From Patagioenas fasciata (lineage: Eukaryota; Chordata; Aves; Columbiformes; Columbidae), in assembly GCF_037038585.1 (NCBI RefSeq), contig NC_092520.1, forward strand, positions 57,688,501 to 57,752,500: DNA of 64,000 nt, in the 5' to 3' direction. The position numbers and the translations under genes were made by a program. The notes under the pieces were generated by a model. The model was not told where the DNA came from and made no database searches. It saw nothing but the letters and a program-made list of their open reading frames with translations. Below are positions 12,478 through 23,900 of the stretch, piece by piece (the stretch's first letter is position 1; each line of letters opens with the position of its first letter).

Positions 12478-12909
12478 TGTAGCCAGAGTACCAGGAATCC
12501 ATATCTTAAACAGATTGATAAGGGGAAGGGTATTGTGTGCGTCAGGATAGTCTGTAAACCCTGAAGTACCCAACCAATGGGGAACAGGGGAGGGAAATTG
12601 CGGCCAGGATTTTGGGGAAATATAAGCAGGGTCTTTTTGCCCTGTTCGGCGTGCCTACCTCTAGGTAGAACACCCGGTCTTGCAAAATCGTTATTAAAAT
12701 ATGCTTTGCCAAGAGATCCTGCCTGGGCCTATTACATTTGCAGAAGAATTGTTTCTTACATGCTCCATTCGACACCAAACGATTCAGTGTTTATCTGGAG
12801 CGTCTGAGCACTGTTCTGTAGCCTGGGTGTTGCAGCAAGTAACGTTTTGGGTTCCAGACACTCCTGCTTGACTAGGGAGTGAGTTGAGAATCAGGTTGCA
12901 TCCGCTACA
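12478..12909 (+). mobile_element. Endogenous retrovirus LTR (3' LTR)
   Basis: A 432-bp LTR starts TGTAGC and ends GCTACA, perfect 6-bp inverted ends with the TG...CA rule. Inside are a TATA box (tataag, 12621-12626), a polyadenylation signal (ATTAAA, 12693-12698) and a small R-region hairpin (CTACCT-ct-AGGTAG, 12655-12668). The preceding polypurine run shows it is the downstream LTR of a truncated provirus rather than a solo LTR. No gag, pol or env sequence is present. The family is not identified. Confidence 0.75.
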
Positions 12910-15339
12910 GACTACTATTCACTTTCTTACACAGTTAGCATTCAACAATTCTATTCCAGCTCTAAAGCAGGGTAAGATTGCTCAGAGTCCGAGCCCATGT
13001 TTCCCACTTTTCTTTCTACAGTTTAATATTGAATTAATTACCTAGGTATTCCATCACCTACCACAATACTTTTTTTTTTTTTTGGCATACACTTGTGCAG
13101 AATCATAGTTACTCTAAGGGAAAGAATGTCTTCACAGTACCAGGCTACCATGCCCATTAGATTTTCTTCCTACCTTATAGAAAAACCCTCAATAAGAAAC
13201 TTACTAGAAAATAAATGCCATTAATTGCCACTAAAATCTATGCAAAAAGACAGCAAAATGCAGATTTATGACATGGCTCTGTTACAAATGTATTTACCTC
13301 CTGCTCAGCTGAAAAGAAATTGGAATGTACTGCTGGCAATCTAAATGATTAACACGACATTAAAAAACCAGTTCAACTCAGCAATCACAAGCTACTAATT
13401 TCAGTATCTGTAGGGATTTTTCCTCTAACAAAAATACTTATTTTAAAAAGCCATGAACCACTTGTCATGTATCATCACTGACACACACGGAACACGTGTG
13501 CCACGACACCACAGCGCAGCTTTCCAATACAAAGCACTCAACAATCCATGTGGCTACGCGCATCCTCTTATTCGGTGTGGCCATACGGTCCTTTTTCCTT
13601 AAAGCGCAGGATCCAGGTTGCTGTGTGCATAACATGACACCCATGTACAACCACTTCACCTTATTCTGGACCCCAGCACAGTCTCAAGTGGCCATTGTTA
13701 GTGGTACCTGTGGTACATGATAGGAGTTTGGCTCCCTCGGTGTTTACATCACAGAAATTAAAACGTGATCTTATTTTGGTTTCTAGCAAACTGTAGTCTT
13801 TTCAACTGAAACACACCCTTGTGAACACCCGCTTGGTAGAGGCCTATCAAGAGCTGCGGAACAGCCAAAGCGAGAAATCATGTGGGATCTCCATGTAATG
13901 GTAGGTATGTACATGTCGCTATGTGCACGTGGAATGTGAAACACAAGCACGAACCAGAAAATAAGCGTGAAGATATTTAAACTAAAAAGCCCACACTGTA
14001 TAGAAATGGGCTATGTTCTCACATTTAACATTCTAACAGGTACAGTGTACCTTCAATTTAAGAAAAAAATCCCACCTTTGCCAATTTACGATTGCTTTAG
14101 ATTGCTTTTAAAGCAAAGTGAAGGACACAGAAAGTCAATTAAATAAGAAGTTTTTACCATTATTGTGACCATAGACAAGCTAACACTGGATTGAACTGGA
14201 CCTGAATGTTCTGTTGCTGTAGGCAGAGACTTGACATTCAGATGCTTTATCAGCTATATAATTTTATTATCTGCAGAAAGCTCTCTTAATTTGTCTCATC
14301 CCGTTCCCTCATCCAGCTACTATAACCCTCTGACTCTCAAGGCAAAGTACCTGACAATTTGCTTCAATGTCAGTCTTTTAATATTCTTGGTGCAGATAGT
14401 GTGTGAGAACGCCAGAGGCATATGGGACCAGATTACTTCAACAACAAGCAGCAGTGAGATTTTCCTCATATCTATGAGGTAACTATAACCTTAGTTACCC
14501 TTTGAAGTTAGTGAAGAGGAATACCTGCTTCAAGTACATGATGCATCACATACTAACGACACCTTCTTTAGATGAATCATGTTTCAGATTACATGTTTTT
14601 TTTTTTCCCCAGTGACTAAACAGAGAAACTAGAATGGATATCTCAGATGCAGGTATCTCAAGTACGAAGGAAACAAGTTCCCAGTGAATAGGCCCAATAT
14701 TTTTAACATTCCATTCAAAAGTATTGAAGACTTTTATTTCTCAGTGTTCATAAACACACACACAACCCACATCTCTAAAGTTAAAATCCTAAGTATGAAA
14801 TAACAGGAAACTTCAGGTACATGGCATTGGTCTAAACATGAGAGGAACATACAATCGGGGAACTCGCTTGGAAGTTTTTGGTGAAAAGATACCATCATCT
14901 ATAGCAGTCATTGTGAATAGTTTTCTGACTCCATTCTGTGCATTGAATCATTCTGTATTTCTCTCCTTGGGTCTGTATTTGAACAAGTGATCTTTGGGGG
15001 GAAAAAAAAAGTATCCAGGTTTCTTAATTTCACTGCAGAACCAAGCAGGCCAGGCTGATAAGAAGGAAACTTTCATCTTCTGTAATTAGCAATGGCGCAA
15101 AGGTAACATGGGGAAAAATCTAGTGTGCTGGAAAGACAGGCAATGTTTCTAACAACAGCTATGTACAAAACCACTTCCTTCTTCACCTTTCTCTTTTTCC
15201 AGCTTCTGAAATCTGCACTATTCCAGGAGTCAGTTATGATATACGAAAAAAACAAACAAAAGGTTAACATTGTAACTATTTTAATAAAACTCACTGTATT
15301 ATTTGCACTTTCAAAATATTTCTGAAAATAAAAAAATAT
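12910..15339. other. Intergenic stretch between ERV and TMTC4 3' UTR
   Basis: AT-rich, with a T-run (about 13,071-13,084). There is no recognised gene or named repeat. A second candidate minus-strand AATAAA at 14733-14738 would extend the TMTC4 3' UTR into this interval. Confidence 0.5.
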
Positions 15340-17830
15340 TTAGCATTCTTGAATGTCTTAAGGAATTTTTTATTTAAAAAGCAGTCTTGTTTGTTGTTTC
15401 TTTTGAACCCAGTTCTGCCTCAACGTTATGCTCAGACGTAAATATACCATCTTATTAGCATCATACGAGTAATCACATTGAATTTCTATAGCACAGAAAA
15501 TGATATAAAAACAAATAAATGCTCACAAAAATATATACAGGTAGCCATAAAATTAATCAAGAAGAAATCATGTTGTCTGTATTGAAAAGACCATTTTCAA
15601 ATACCAACAAAACATTCAATTTGTTGGCATGTCTGTTCCAATAGAAGGACAAACTGACTTCCACAGAGGAATTCCTACAACAGCTTTGGTTCATAACAAC
15701 CTAGAGGGAATTCACACCCCATACATAATATTGATCTAGAGGATTTCTGTGAAACTAATATGGCAGGCAAGAGGGAAAACTACACATCTGAACTTCATGA
15801 TGAGAATAATAATTTAAACTCAGTATGTCATACTCCAAATATACAGAAAAGACCTGATTATATCAAACACATTTATCTTCTGCTATAAGCTAGCTCATCC
15901 AGCCAGATCCCAGCTGTTTAATACCTCATGACTGAAGTAGCCAAGTGTTCTCTGATGAACAAATGGCTGGAAAGCCTTAAATGTCTGCTTGGTTGTACTG
16001 AAGAGTGTATCTACTTAAGCATGTTTCAGATACAAAAGTTGGTACTGACGAAACCACTCCAGCTACCAGAAGGTGACTAGCTATACTGGTGCAGCATTCA
16101 GCTGGATCAGTACAGATACTTCTCAAAGAGCATGTTTATATCCTGCAAGCATGTTGAGAAACTAGTTTCTGAAGATTTTATTGAGAAACCAGAAGAAGTG
16201 GAAATTGCATCAACTTAGTACCCTATATGAACAAATAAGTCCTGCTGAGAAACAGGCTACATTAGCAGGAGAGGAGCACTGCAGCAGCACAAATACATGC
16301 CTCTGGTACCTCAACTAAAATCATCAAGGCAACATACTGTGTAACGTAGGCATATTAATTCGTTCAAAGCCAAATTTGTGGACAGCACCACATTGCTACA
16401 GCCTTGCTGGCTGGATTTATAGTTAGTCAAATAAAACTATTACATTAAAGTAGCTGCACTACTTGTAGTACCCAAACTAGATTTGTCAAAGGGATGCTTT
16501 GGTAGCTCTGCAGTAGCGCAATGTTCTCTGTAGATAAACTTGGTTCTTGAAACAACCTCCAAGAACACCTGTCATTTCCAGGTACATTTATAATGTAAAA
16601 GTAGCCTAGATTCAAAACATAGTATAGATCTAGAATGCTTACATGATGGTCACACGACATCCTGTCCTACAGCAGGCATTCCCTCTATACTTTGAAAGGG
16701 CTCCGCACATCAGTGAGCTGTGTATAGAGATCATTGCACAATCTCTGTACAATAATCATTGGACAAATTAGGAAAGCTGCAAATACCGCATTGATAATTT
16801 TTTTTTTTTCCTAGAAGGGGGGTCAGAGGGAAAGGATAAAGGAATATGAAAAGAGAGATAAAGATCCTTAGTTTTCACATCCACTAGCAATCTTCCAACC
16901 TTAAAAAACAAACAACACAACAAATAAATAGACATGTGACTTCTTCCTAAAGCAAGAATGTAAATATTAGCGCAAGACAAACACCTCTGGACAGCCAGAG
17001 TTTAAACCTGTATTAAAGCATAGCATATTTTGAAAAGTGACATTGTATCAATGTGTACCATCTCTGAATCATTCCACATCCACGTGCTCAGTTTATGCAT
17101 TAACAGCTATACTTATTTAACTGCCGCTTCAGTACACGCATGAGCCAAGGGAGACAAGGGTGAACCAAGTTCCTTCCAGTTAATACATCAACAGCCAAGG
17201 TCAGGTGCTCTGCCTCAGCAGTACACTGGCTGATAAACACTTACGGTCAAATCCTTGTCCTCATTTACTCCTGTACAAATCCAACACTTCAAAGGGTGGA
17301 GCCAGAAACAAGAAGAAGGGCATAACTCAAATTACAAGAGTAGACTGACGTGCTGGAGGGAATCCATTCTTCCACTGGCTCTGCAGGACTGGCAGTAGAA
17401 GGCAGTAATAAAACTGAACTGGACAGATATTCTTCATACTTGAAAAGATCAGGATTTAAACAGGAAATTGCACTTTTTTAGAATCACTTTCAGAAATAAA
17501 ACTGCCTTCTGATATTTATCCTGCTACTAAAAAGTCAGATGAAGATATCAAATTACAAGGGAAAGCTGTGAAATTCTATCTGCATTGCTTTCGTATACCT
17601 ATAAAAACATTCTAAGGGACTTGAAAAGCAGTTCAAGAGTAAAAGTAAAACGATCCCCCAAACTGCAGCTGAAATGTTGAGATCTGTAGGAGGGCATAAT
17701 TGGACATTCAAGTGTGCATTGCTGGTGGTGGTATTATTTTGAGAAATAATGACTGAATCCTTTACATGGTCAAAAGTACCCATGTAACACTAATTACAAA
17801 CAGCATGCACGGACAACCTGAAAAGAAACA
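15340..17830 (-). other. TMTC4: Probable TMTC4 3' UTR
   Basis: This is the sequence following the TMTC4 stop on the minus strand. It has no long reading frame and no recognisable repeat apart from a T-run near 16,797-16,810. The nearest clear minus-strand AATAAA I noticed downstream of the stop is at 15369-15374, giving a UTR of about 2.5 kb. Another candidate is at 14733-14738. The end point is inference, because without transcript data an earlier variant signal cannot be excluded. Confidence 0.4.
15369..15374 (-). terminator. TMTC4: Candidate TMTC4 polyadenylation signal
   Basis: AATAAA is read on the minus strand inside an A-rich run, 2.46 kb beyond the stop codon. Several near-matches closer to the stop are not canonical. 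The assignment is positional only. Confidence 0.3.
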
Positions 17831-17982
17831 TCAGGCACCGCCTTTCTTCTGCAATTGCTCCAGTTTTCTTCTTAAGAGGTTGTAGTTTTCCTTGGTCCCG
17901 GGTGCCATAGGATCAAGCTTTAGAGAGACTTCATAGTGCTTCTTTGCCAACTCAAGATTTCCCCAGCGATGATAAAGCACAG
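17831..17982 (-). CDS. TMTC4: TMTC4 last coding exon with TGA stop
   Basis: It completes Ala526 and encodes residues 527-575, then TGA at 17831-17833. [20 protein letters not shown] is TPR 7, followed by a basic C-terminal helix ([12 protein letters not shown]) and a final Gly-Gly-Ala. The human tail as I remember it is a little different after the double lysine. The acceptor is ttccag. The 3' UTR continues to lower coordinates. Confidence 0.95.
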
Positions 17983-20900
17983 CTGGAACATCAATGAGGA
18001 ATTTCATTAACAATATTGTTCAATAACATGCAATCTTGCCAATCACTTGGAAAACAACATTAAAGCATTTGTTTCTAGTGAGGGTCTCTCACTGGCTGCT
18101 GGCACAGTAGCTGCTTGTTCTGTTGCCAAATACAGGAGCAAAGACTGGAAGCAGAACTGGCATGAGAATGATGAAAGAATGAATTGCAATGCAGCCATAA
18201 ATGGCAGCTCTTATCTGGTGAGCTCATTTTGGGTTACAAGCATAGCATAAATGAACCGATTTGCAGACACTGAAGTGCAACTACCTCTGGGCTGGACTGT
18301 GCAGCCCTCTTGAGCTGTCATATCGTGTGACAGCTTTTCTGGTTTAGTGCCCTGTTCTTCTGGCTGGCAGTTGTTCTAGGAAGTAAAATAGAAATCTGCC
18401 CAGCAGGAAGAAGGCTCAGAGGATTGCTTTTTCTTTTTAAACACAATGAATATGAAGCAAACAAACAATGCAGCTGATAAGAGTTAGAAAAGCTCTTACC
18501 CAAATTACCATGATAACTGGCAGCATTTGGATTGGCTTTAATTGCCTTGAGGAACAAAGCTTCAGATTCCTGAATAATTTAGAAGAACAAGTCAACTGGA
18601 CAGTCTGCTCTTGTCATATATAAAATAATACAAAATTTGCCCACAACTCTAATTAAAACCCCTCCCAAACTATGAAAAATATCTACATGATACTACTGTA
18701 TACGTATTCTAAGCCTGTGTGATCCTGTAGCTCAGGTGGCTACAGCCTCCAAAAAACAGTAATAATGCTAGAAAAATGTGCCATGCTTTCGCAGGCTGCT
18801 GTTATTTTAGCAGAGCTATTAAGCACTGAAAGTTTGCAAAACAGTTTTGTTATTTTTTTCTTGGCATAGTTATAATATTTTCAAGCATTACCTACTGAAG
18901 TTTTCCCTACTTACTCAACCAAGTTAAGGATAATATAATTCAGTATCTGAGCAAACTGCTGGTTTTTGACACCTTTCCTTTTAAAAGAGTTTTTAGCATT
19001 TAAAATGGAGCATTCCAGTAAACCCCTTTCAAATGAATGTTTCAACATGGTTCTCAATGAAGAGCAGCTGAGTGCCTGCTACTTAAAAAAAAATAAATAA
19101 ATAAAGCCAACTGAAATATTTTTCACAAGTTTTCCATATTCCCCCTTGTGTGTACTCTTAGGACTGTTGATATTTAAGTACTTAGGAAAGCTGAGCTCTG
19201 TCACCAAATATTCAGAGAACAATTTACCACTAAATTTATTATTTAATTCAAACATTTTTATTTTCCCAAACAAGCTGCTAATATAGATACTTTTGTCCCA
19301 GAGCATATTTCCTGCAGAAGGTTAAAAATATACACTCCCCCAATCCAAATGGAGTATATTTACTTGCTTGCATGCAAGTTTAGATATTTTAGAGAGCAAA
19401 TTTTACATAGATTTCTATGCTGTGCTGTGTTTTAGACAAAGTTGCCCATTCAAGCTTCAATGCAAATGACCTGAAGATAAAATTACCTCAGCATGGTAGG
19501 CTTCCATCTGAATGCACATACTTGCTGTCTGAGGTATGTGAGAACACTAACCTGGGGAAAAGGCCTTTCCTTTGTGCTAAGCTTTTCTTACTTATATCCA
19601 CAAAACACAACACAGGCTCTACTGAAAACCTGTCAGCCATATTTTTGGTTCCACCATCTTCTCATGTGAAGCATTAAATAGGTCTCTGTGAGGGTCCCTC
19701 AGGGGACAAGAAATTTCTAATGTCAAGACTGAATCACTCAAAGTTGAGTGACTTAAGAGCTTCCCAGTATGTCCAAATTCAAAGCCAAAGTATGTGGTAC
19801 TTTCAAAGAATTGCTGAGTACAGCTGAGGCTGCCATTGTTAAGCCAAGAGAGACCGATGCAGAAAGTGCCTTCATCTTCTCAAGTCAAGGAAATTGCAAA
19901 CCCTAGGGCTCTCGACAAATCCTTTTGCAGGACATCCTGTTTCAGGAGAAGGAATACTTGAACAGGAGTGAAAAGAGAACCAGATGTCTGGAAAATTAGG
20001 GAGTGTATGACTCCATAGTTCATGTTTTAGCATTGCTTTTCCCTGGTACAAGCAGCAGCTTCAGCATTCTCACACCTGGATTATTAGTGTTCCTGGATGC
20101 ACTGGTCTCTTTGAACCCCATACTGTTTAGTATCTTCTTTAATGTTTTGGATTATGGGACTGAACGCACTTTAAAACACTTTACAGATAGCACCAAAGAG
20201 GAGGGAATGGTCTATACAATGGAAAGGAGAGCTGCTATTCAGAGGGACCTGGACAGGACAGAGAAATGGACTAGCAGGAATCACAGAATGGTTGACCTTG
20301 GAATAGACCTCTGGAGGTCATCTGGTCCAGCCTCCCTGCTCAAGCAGGCCCAGCTGCCCAGGACCATGTTCAAGCAGCATCTCCAAGGATGGAGACTCTA
20401 CAACCTCTCTGGGCAACCTGTGCCAGTGTTTGGTCACAGTAAAAAATCATTTATTGATGTTCAGAGGGAAAATTGCCTTGTTTCAGCATGGGCCCATTGC
20501 TTCTTGTCCTGTCACTCAGCACTGCTGAAAAGAGCCTGGCTCCATCCTCTTTGCACCCTCCCTTCAGGTATTTATATACATTTAGATTCTCCCCCTGAGA
20601 CTTCTCCAGACTCAACCTCTCTCCATAGGAAAGATACTCCAGTCCCTTCATCATCTTCATGGCCCTTCATTGGACATTCTCCAGTATGTCCATGGTTTTC
20701 TGGGAACTGGACACAGGCCTGCAGGTGTAGCCTCACCAGTAGAGAGGAAGGACCACCTCCTTCAACCTGCTAGCAACACTCCTAACACAGCCCAGGATAT
20801 TATTCGCTTTCTTTGCCTCAAGGCACACTGTTGGCTCATGTTCAATCAATCTGGTGTGCATCAAGGCTCCCAGGTGCTTTTCCACCGAGCTGCTTTCCAG

Positions 20901-23900
20901 ATGGGTGGCTCTCAGCATGTAATGGTGCCTGGGGTTATTGCTCTCCAGGTGTCAGGCTTTGCACTGCCCCTTGTTGAACTGTGTGAGGTTCCTGTCATCT
21001 CATTTCTTCAGCCTGTTTAGGTCCTTCTGGATGGCATCATGACCCTCTGGCATATAAGCCACTCCTCCCAGTTTTGTGTCATCTGCGAACTTGCTGAGGG
21101 TGCACTCTGCCCCATCATCCAGATCATTAATGAAGATGCTGAACAGGAATGGACAGCAGGAATCTCATGAAGTTCAAAAAGAGTAAATACAAAGTTCTGC
21201 ATCTGGGGTGGGATAACCCCATGCAAAAATACAGGTTGGGAAGGAACTGTCTGAGAAACAGCGTTGCAGAAACAGATCTGGTGGGCCTGCTAGACAGCAA
21301 ATGGAATAAAAGCCATCAGCATACCCTCATAGCAAAGACGACCAACCACATCCTGGGCTGTATTACATAGAAGTAATGTCAGCAGGTCCAGGGAAGTAAT
21401 CCTTCTCCTCTATTAGCACTTGCGAGACCATGTCTGGAGTATGTGTTCAGGCTGGGGCTCTCCATTACAAGAAAAACCTGGACATACTTTAGTGAATCCA
21501 ACAGAGAACCACCAAGATGTTTAGAGGCTGGAGCACAAGACATACAAGGAGCAGCTGAAAGAACCGGATCTCTTTAGCCTTCAGAAGAGAAGATGAAGGT
21601 GAGACATTATTGCTATCTAGAACTACTTCATCAGATGATACAGAGAAGATGGAGACAAACTCTTCTTACAAGTCTGTGAAATGGAATGGGACACAATGGA
21701 TGCAAGCTGGGAAATTCCGGATAGATAAAATGAAACTTTTTTTTTTTTTTTTTTAAAACCATAAGGGTGGTCAAGCACTGGAGGATGCTGTCCAGAGGGG
21801 TTTTAGAATCTCCATCCATAGAGTTGTTCAGGATTCAACCAGAGATGGCCATGGTTTCAGTCAGGGGTTAGACTTGGATGACCTCTCGACATCCTTTCAA
21901 GTCAAAATTATTCTATGATTTTAACTCAGTCAGCTGAGAAATACAATGAGACTCAAACATTTGTCAAGTCTAGCGGTGTTGCAAGATAACCTCATCTTCT
22001 CATGCAATCATCCAAGCCTAAAAATCAAGTGGATTTGCACGTGAAAGCATGTAGTAATCAGAAGCCCCACAAAGTTCTATTTTTTTTCCGCTGCAAATTT
22101 TAGTATTTTGGTCTAATAAGTAAATCTCTGCTTTCTTCACTGGGCAGGTTAACAACAAACAAAGTGAAAGATGTGTTGTCCAATTTAGTCATGCTAAAAA
22201 GTTGCCACCCAGACAAAGGAGAAGCACCTAATATATGGAGTCATCCTTTCACTGCTGAAGCACAATGGGGAACATATGCAATGTGTTCCCAGAAAATTTA
22301 ATGAAGTAGATTCTAAGAGTTGACTATCATTACTATTCATCTTGAACTACATGCCAAAAACATTTTTATCACCACTGCTTTGCTCAGCAGCTAGTAGAGG
22401 CATACTGGCTGATTAAAGGCTATTTAAGGTGCATCATATTCATATTACTGTAGATATATGGAGTAAATATACATTCCAATACATTGGTGCTATTTCAAAT
22501 TGCTGTATCTTGCCAAATCTTTAAGTGTTGCCAAGAAACTTGCACACTGCCTATAAGCAAAGGCTTTCAGTAAGCACAATACATTCCATCTGCTGCCAAG
22601 GCCACAGCACAAAATTGTAGTTTGGCTTTATATCAAATACAAAAAACGCTGAATGGTTTCAATTTATTGTACTTTTAACAGAAAAAAACATAGATTTATA
22701 CATAACAAAAATACAGCACATATATTTTCAAAGAACTAAAGATATAGCTTGGTTCTTCATCCATTGCAACAAGAACAAGCATTTAAAGGAGAACTCTAAC
22801 TTGGTGTAACAGATGTTAATTAAAAAAAACAAAACAAAACCACCAAACCAGCTTATCCTTTATGTGCTTTTGTTTCTGGAACAATAAATCATTCATGAGT
22901 AGATACAAACAGAAATCATAAAAGGGTTGGCGGTTTTTTGGTCACTTAGGAAAACCATCTTCTGCTGAAAATCAAAGTGCATTTGAAACTGAAGGATAAT
23001 ATTGTGTGCTTATTGGAAGGAAATCTCTCATAACACAGTAAAACATTTTTGATTCAATGTCTTTTAAAGTAAGAGATAACAAAAAAAAAAAACCCAGAAC
23101 AAATCTTACTTTATGGCACAGAGCCAATACAGTAACAACTTTTATACAGACACATAACAAGTAACCTAATAAATGAAATGCCTGAGGTTATACAACACAT
23201 CAGACACAGCCAGGCAGCCCTCTGAAAATTACCTCCCTCACCTTGAGAGACTCCATCCCCACCTCCTTTCCCCCTCTCCCTTAAAGAGCCATCCACTTCT
23301 CTGTTTTTACGTGGTGAGGGAGTGGACAAGAAATCAGGGTTTTCAATGCTGTTTATTGTCATTTAGCATTCTCCCACTTAAAAACCCTGTATCTCCTCTT
23401 TCCTGTGATGCAAAATACAGCTGCTGAGATTATAACCTTTTCTAAGTGAGTCCACCCATCCAAGTCACTAGTTAAGTTTTTTGCTCTATGAAAACTTACT
23501 ACTCCATATTGAACTATTAAAACGCACACTGGCTCCCTGCTTTCTTCCCTGGATTCCACTGCTCCTTTTACTTCATTCAGGATGCTGACTTGAAAGCTAC
23601 ATTTTCCCCTACTATCATTTCTACTTTGTCTCCAATACATTCCTCTGCAGCATAATGACCTTTCAGAGCTAGCAACCAAAATCACTACCTCCTTTTTTAT
23701 TTTTAAAATCCACTAAGAAAGGCTTATTTCTCCTACAGCTGGAAAAGTTTTCTAGCTTGTTTTCAGCTTTCTACTTATTTCATTATAATTGCTCTTTATC
23801 CTGTCATGAGGCATACTCTTCTAGATGAATAACTACACAATTCTCTATTGTTTCACAGTCATGACTCATCAAAATATGCTAGCAATTACCTCCTCCATCA

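Noticed and set aside
12478..12909. Solo LTR interpretation
   Set aside because: A polypurine run and tandem repeats typical of the internal 3' end directly precede it and no matching direct repeats flank it, so a truncated provirus end fits better.
20003..20773. A 256-codon plus-strand open frame, the longest in the window
   Set aside because: It crosses the junction between two CR1 copies in opposite orientations, so it cannot be a real gene. It is a by-product of the nested insertion.
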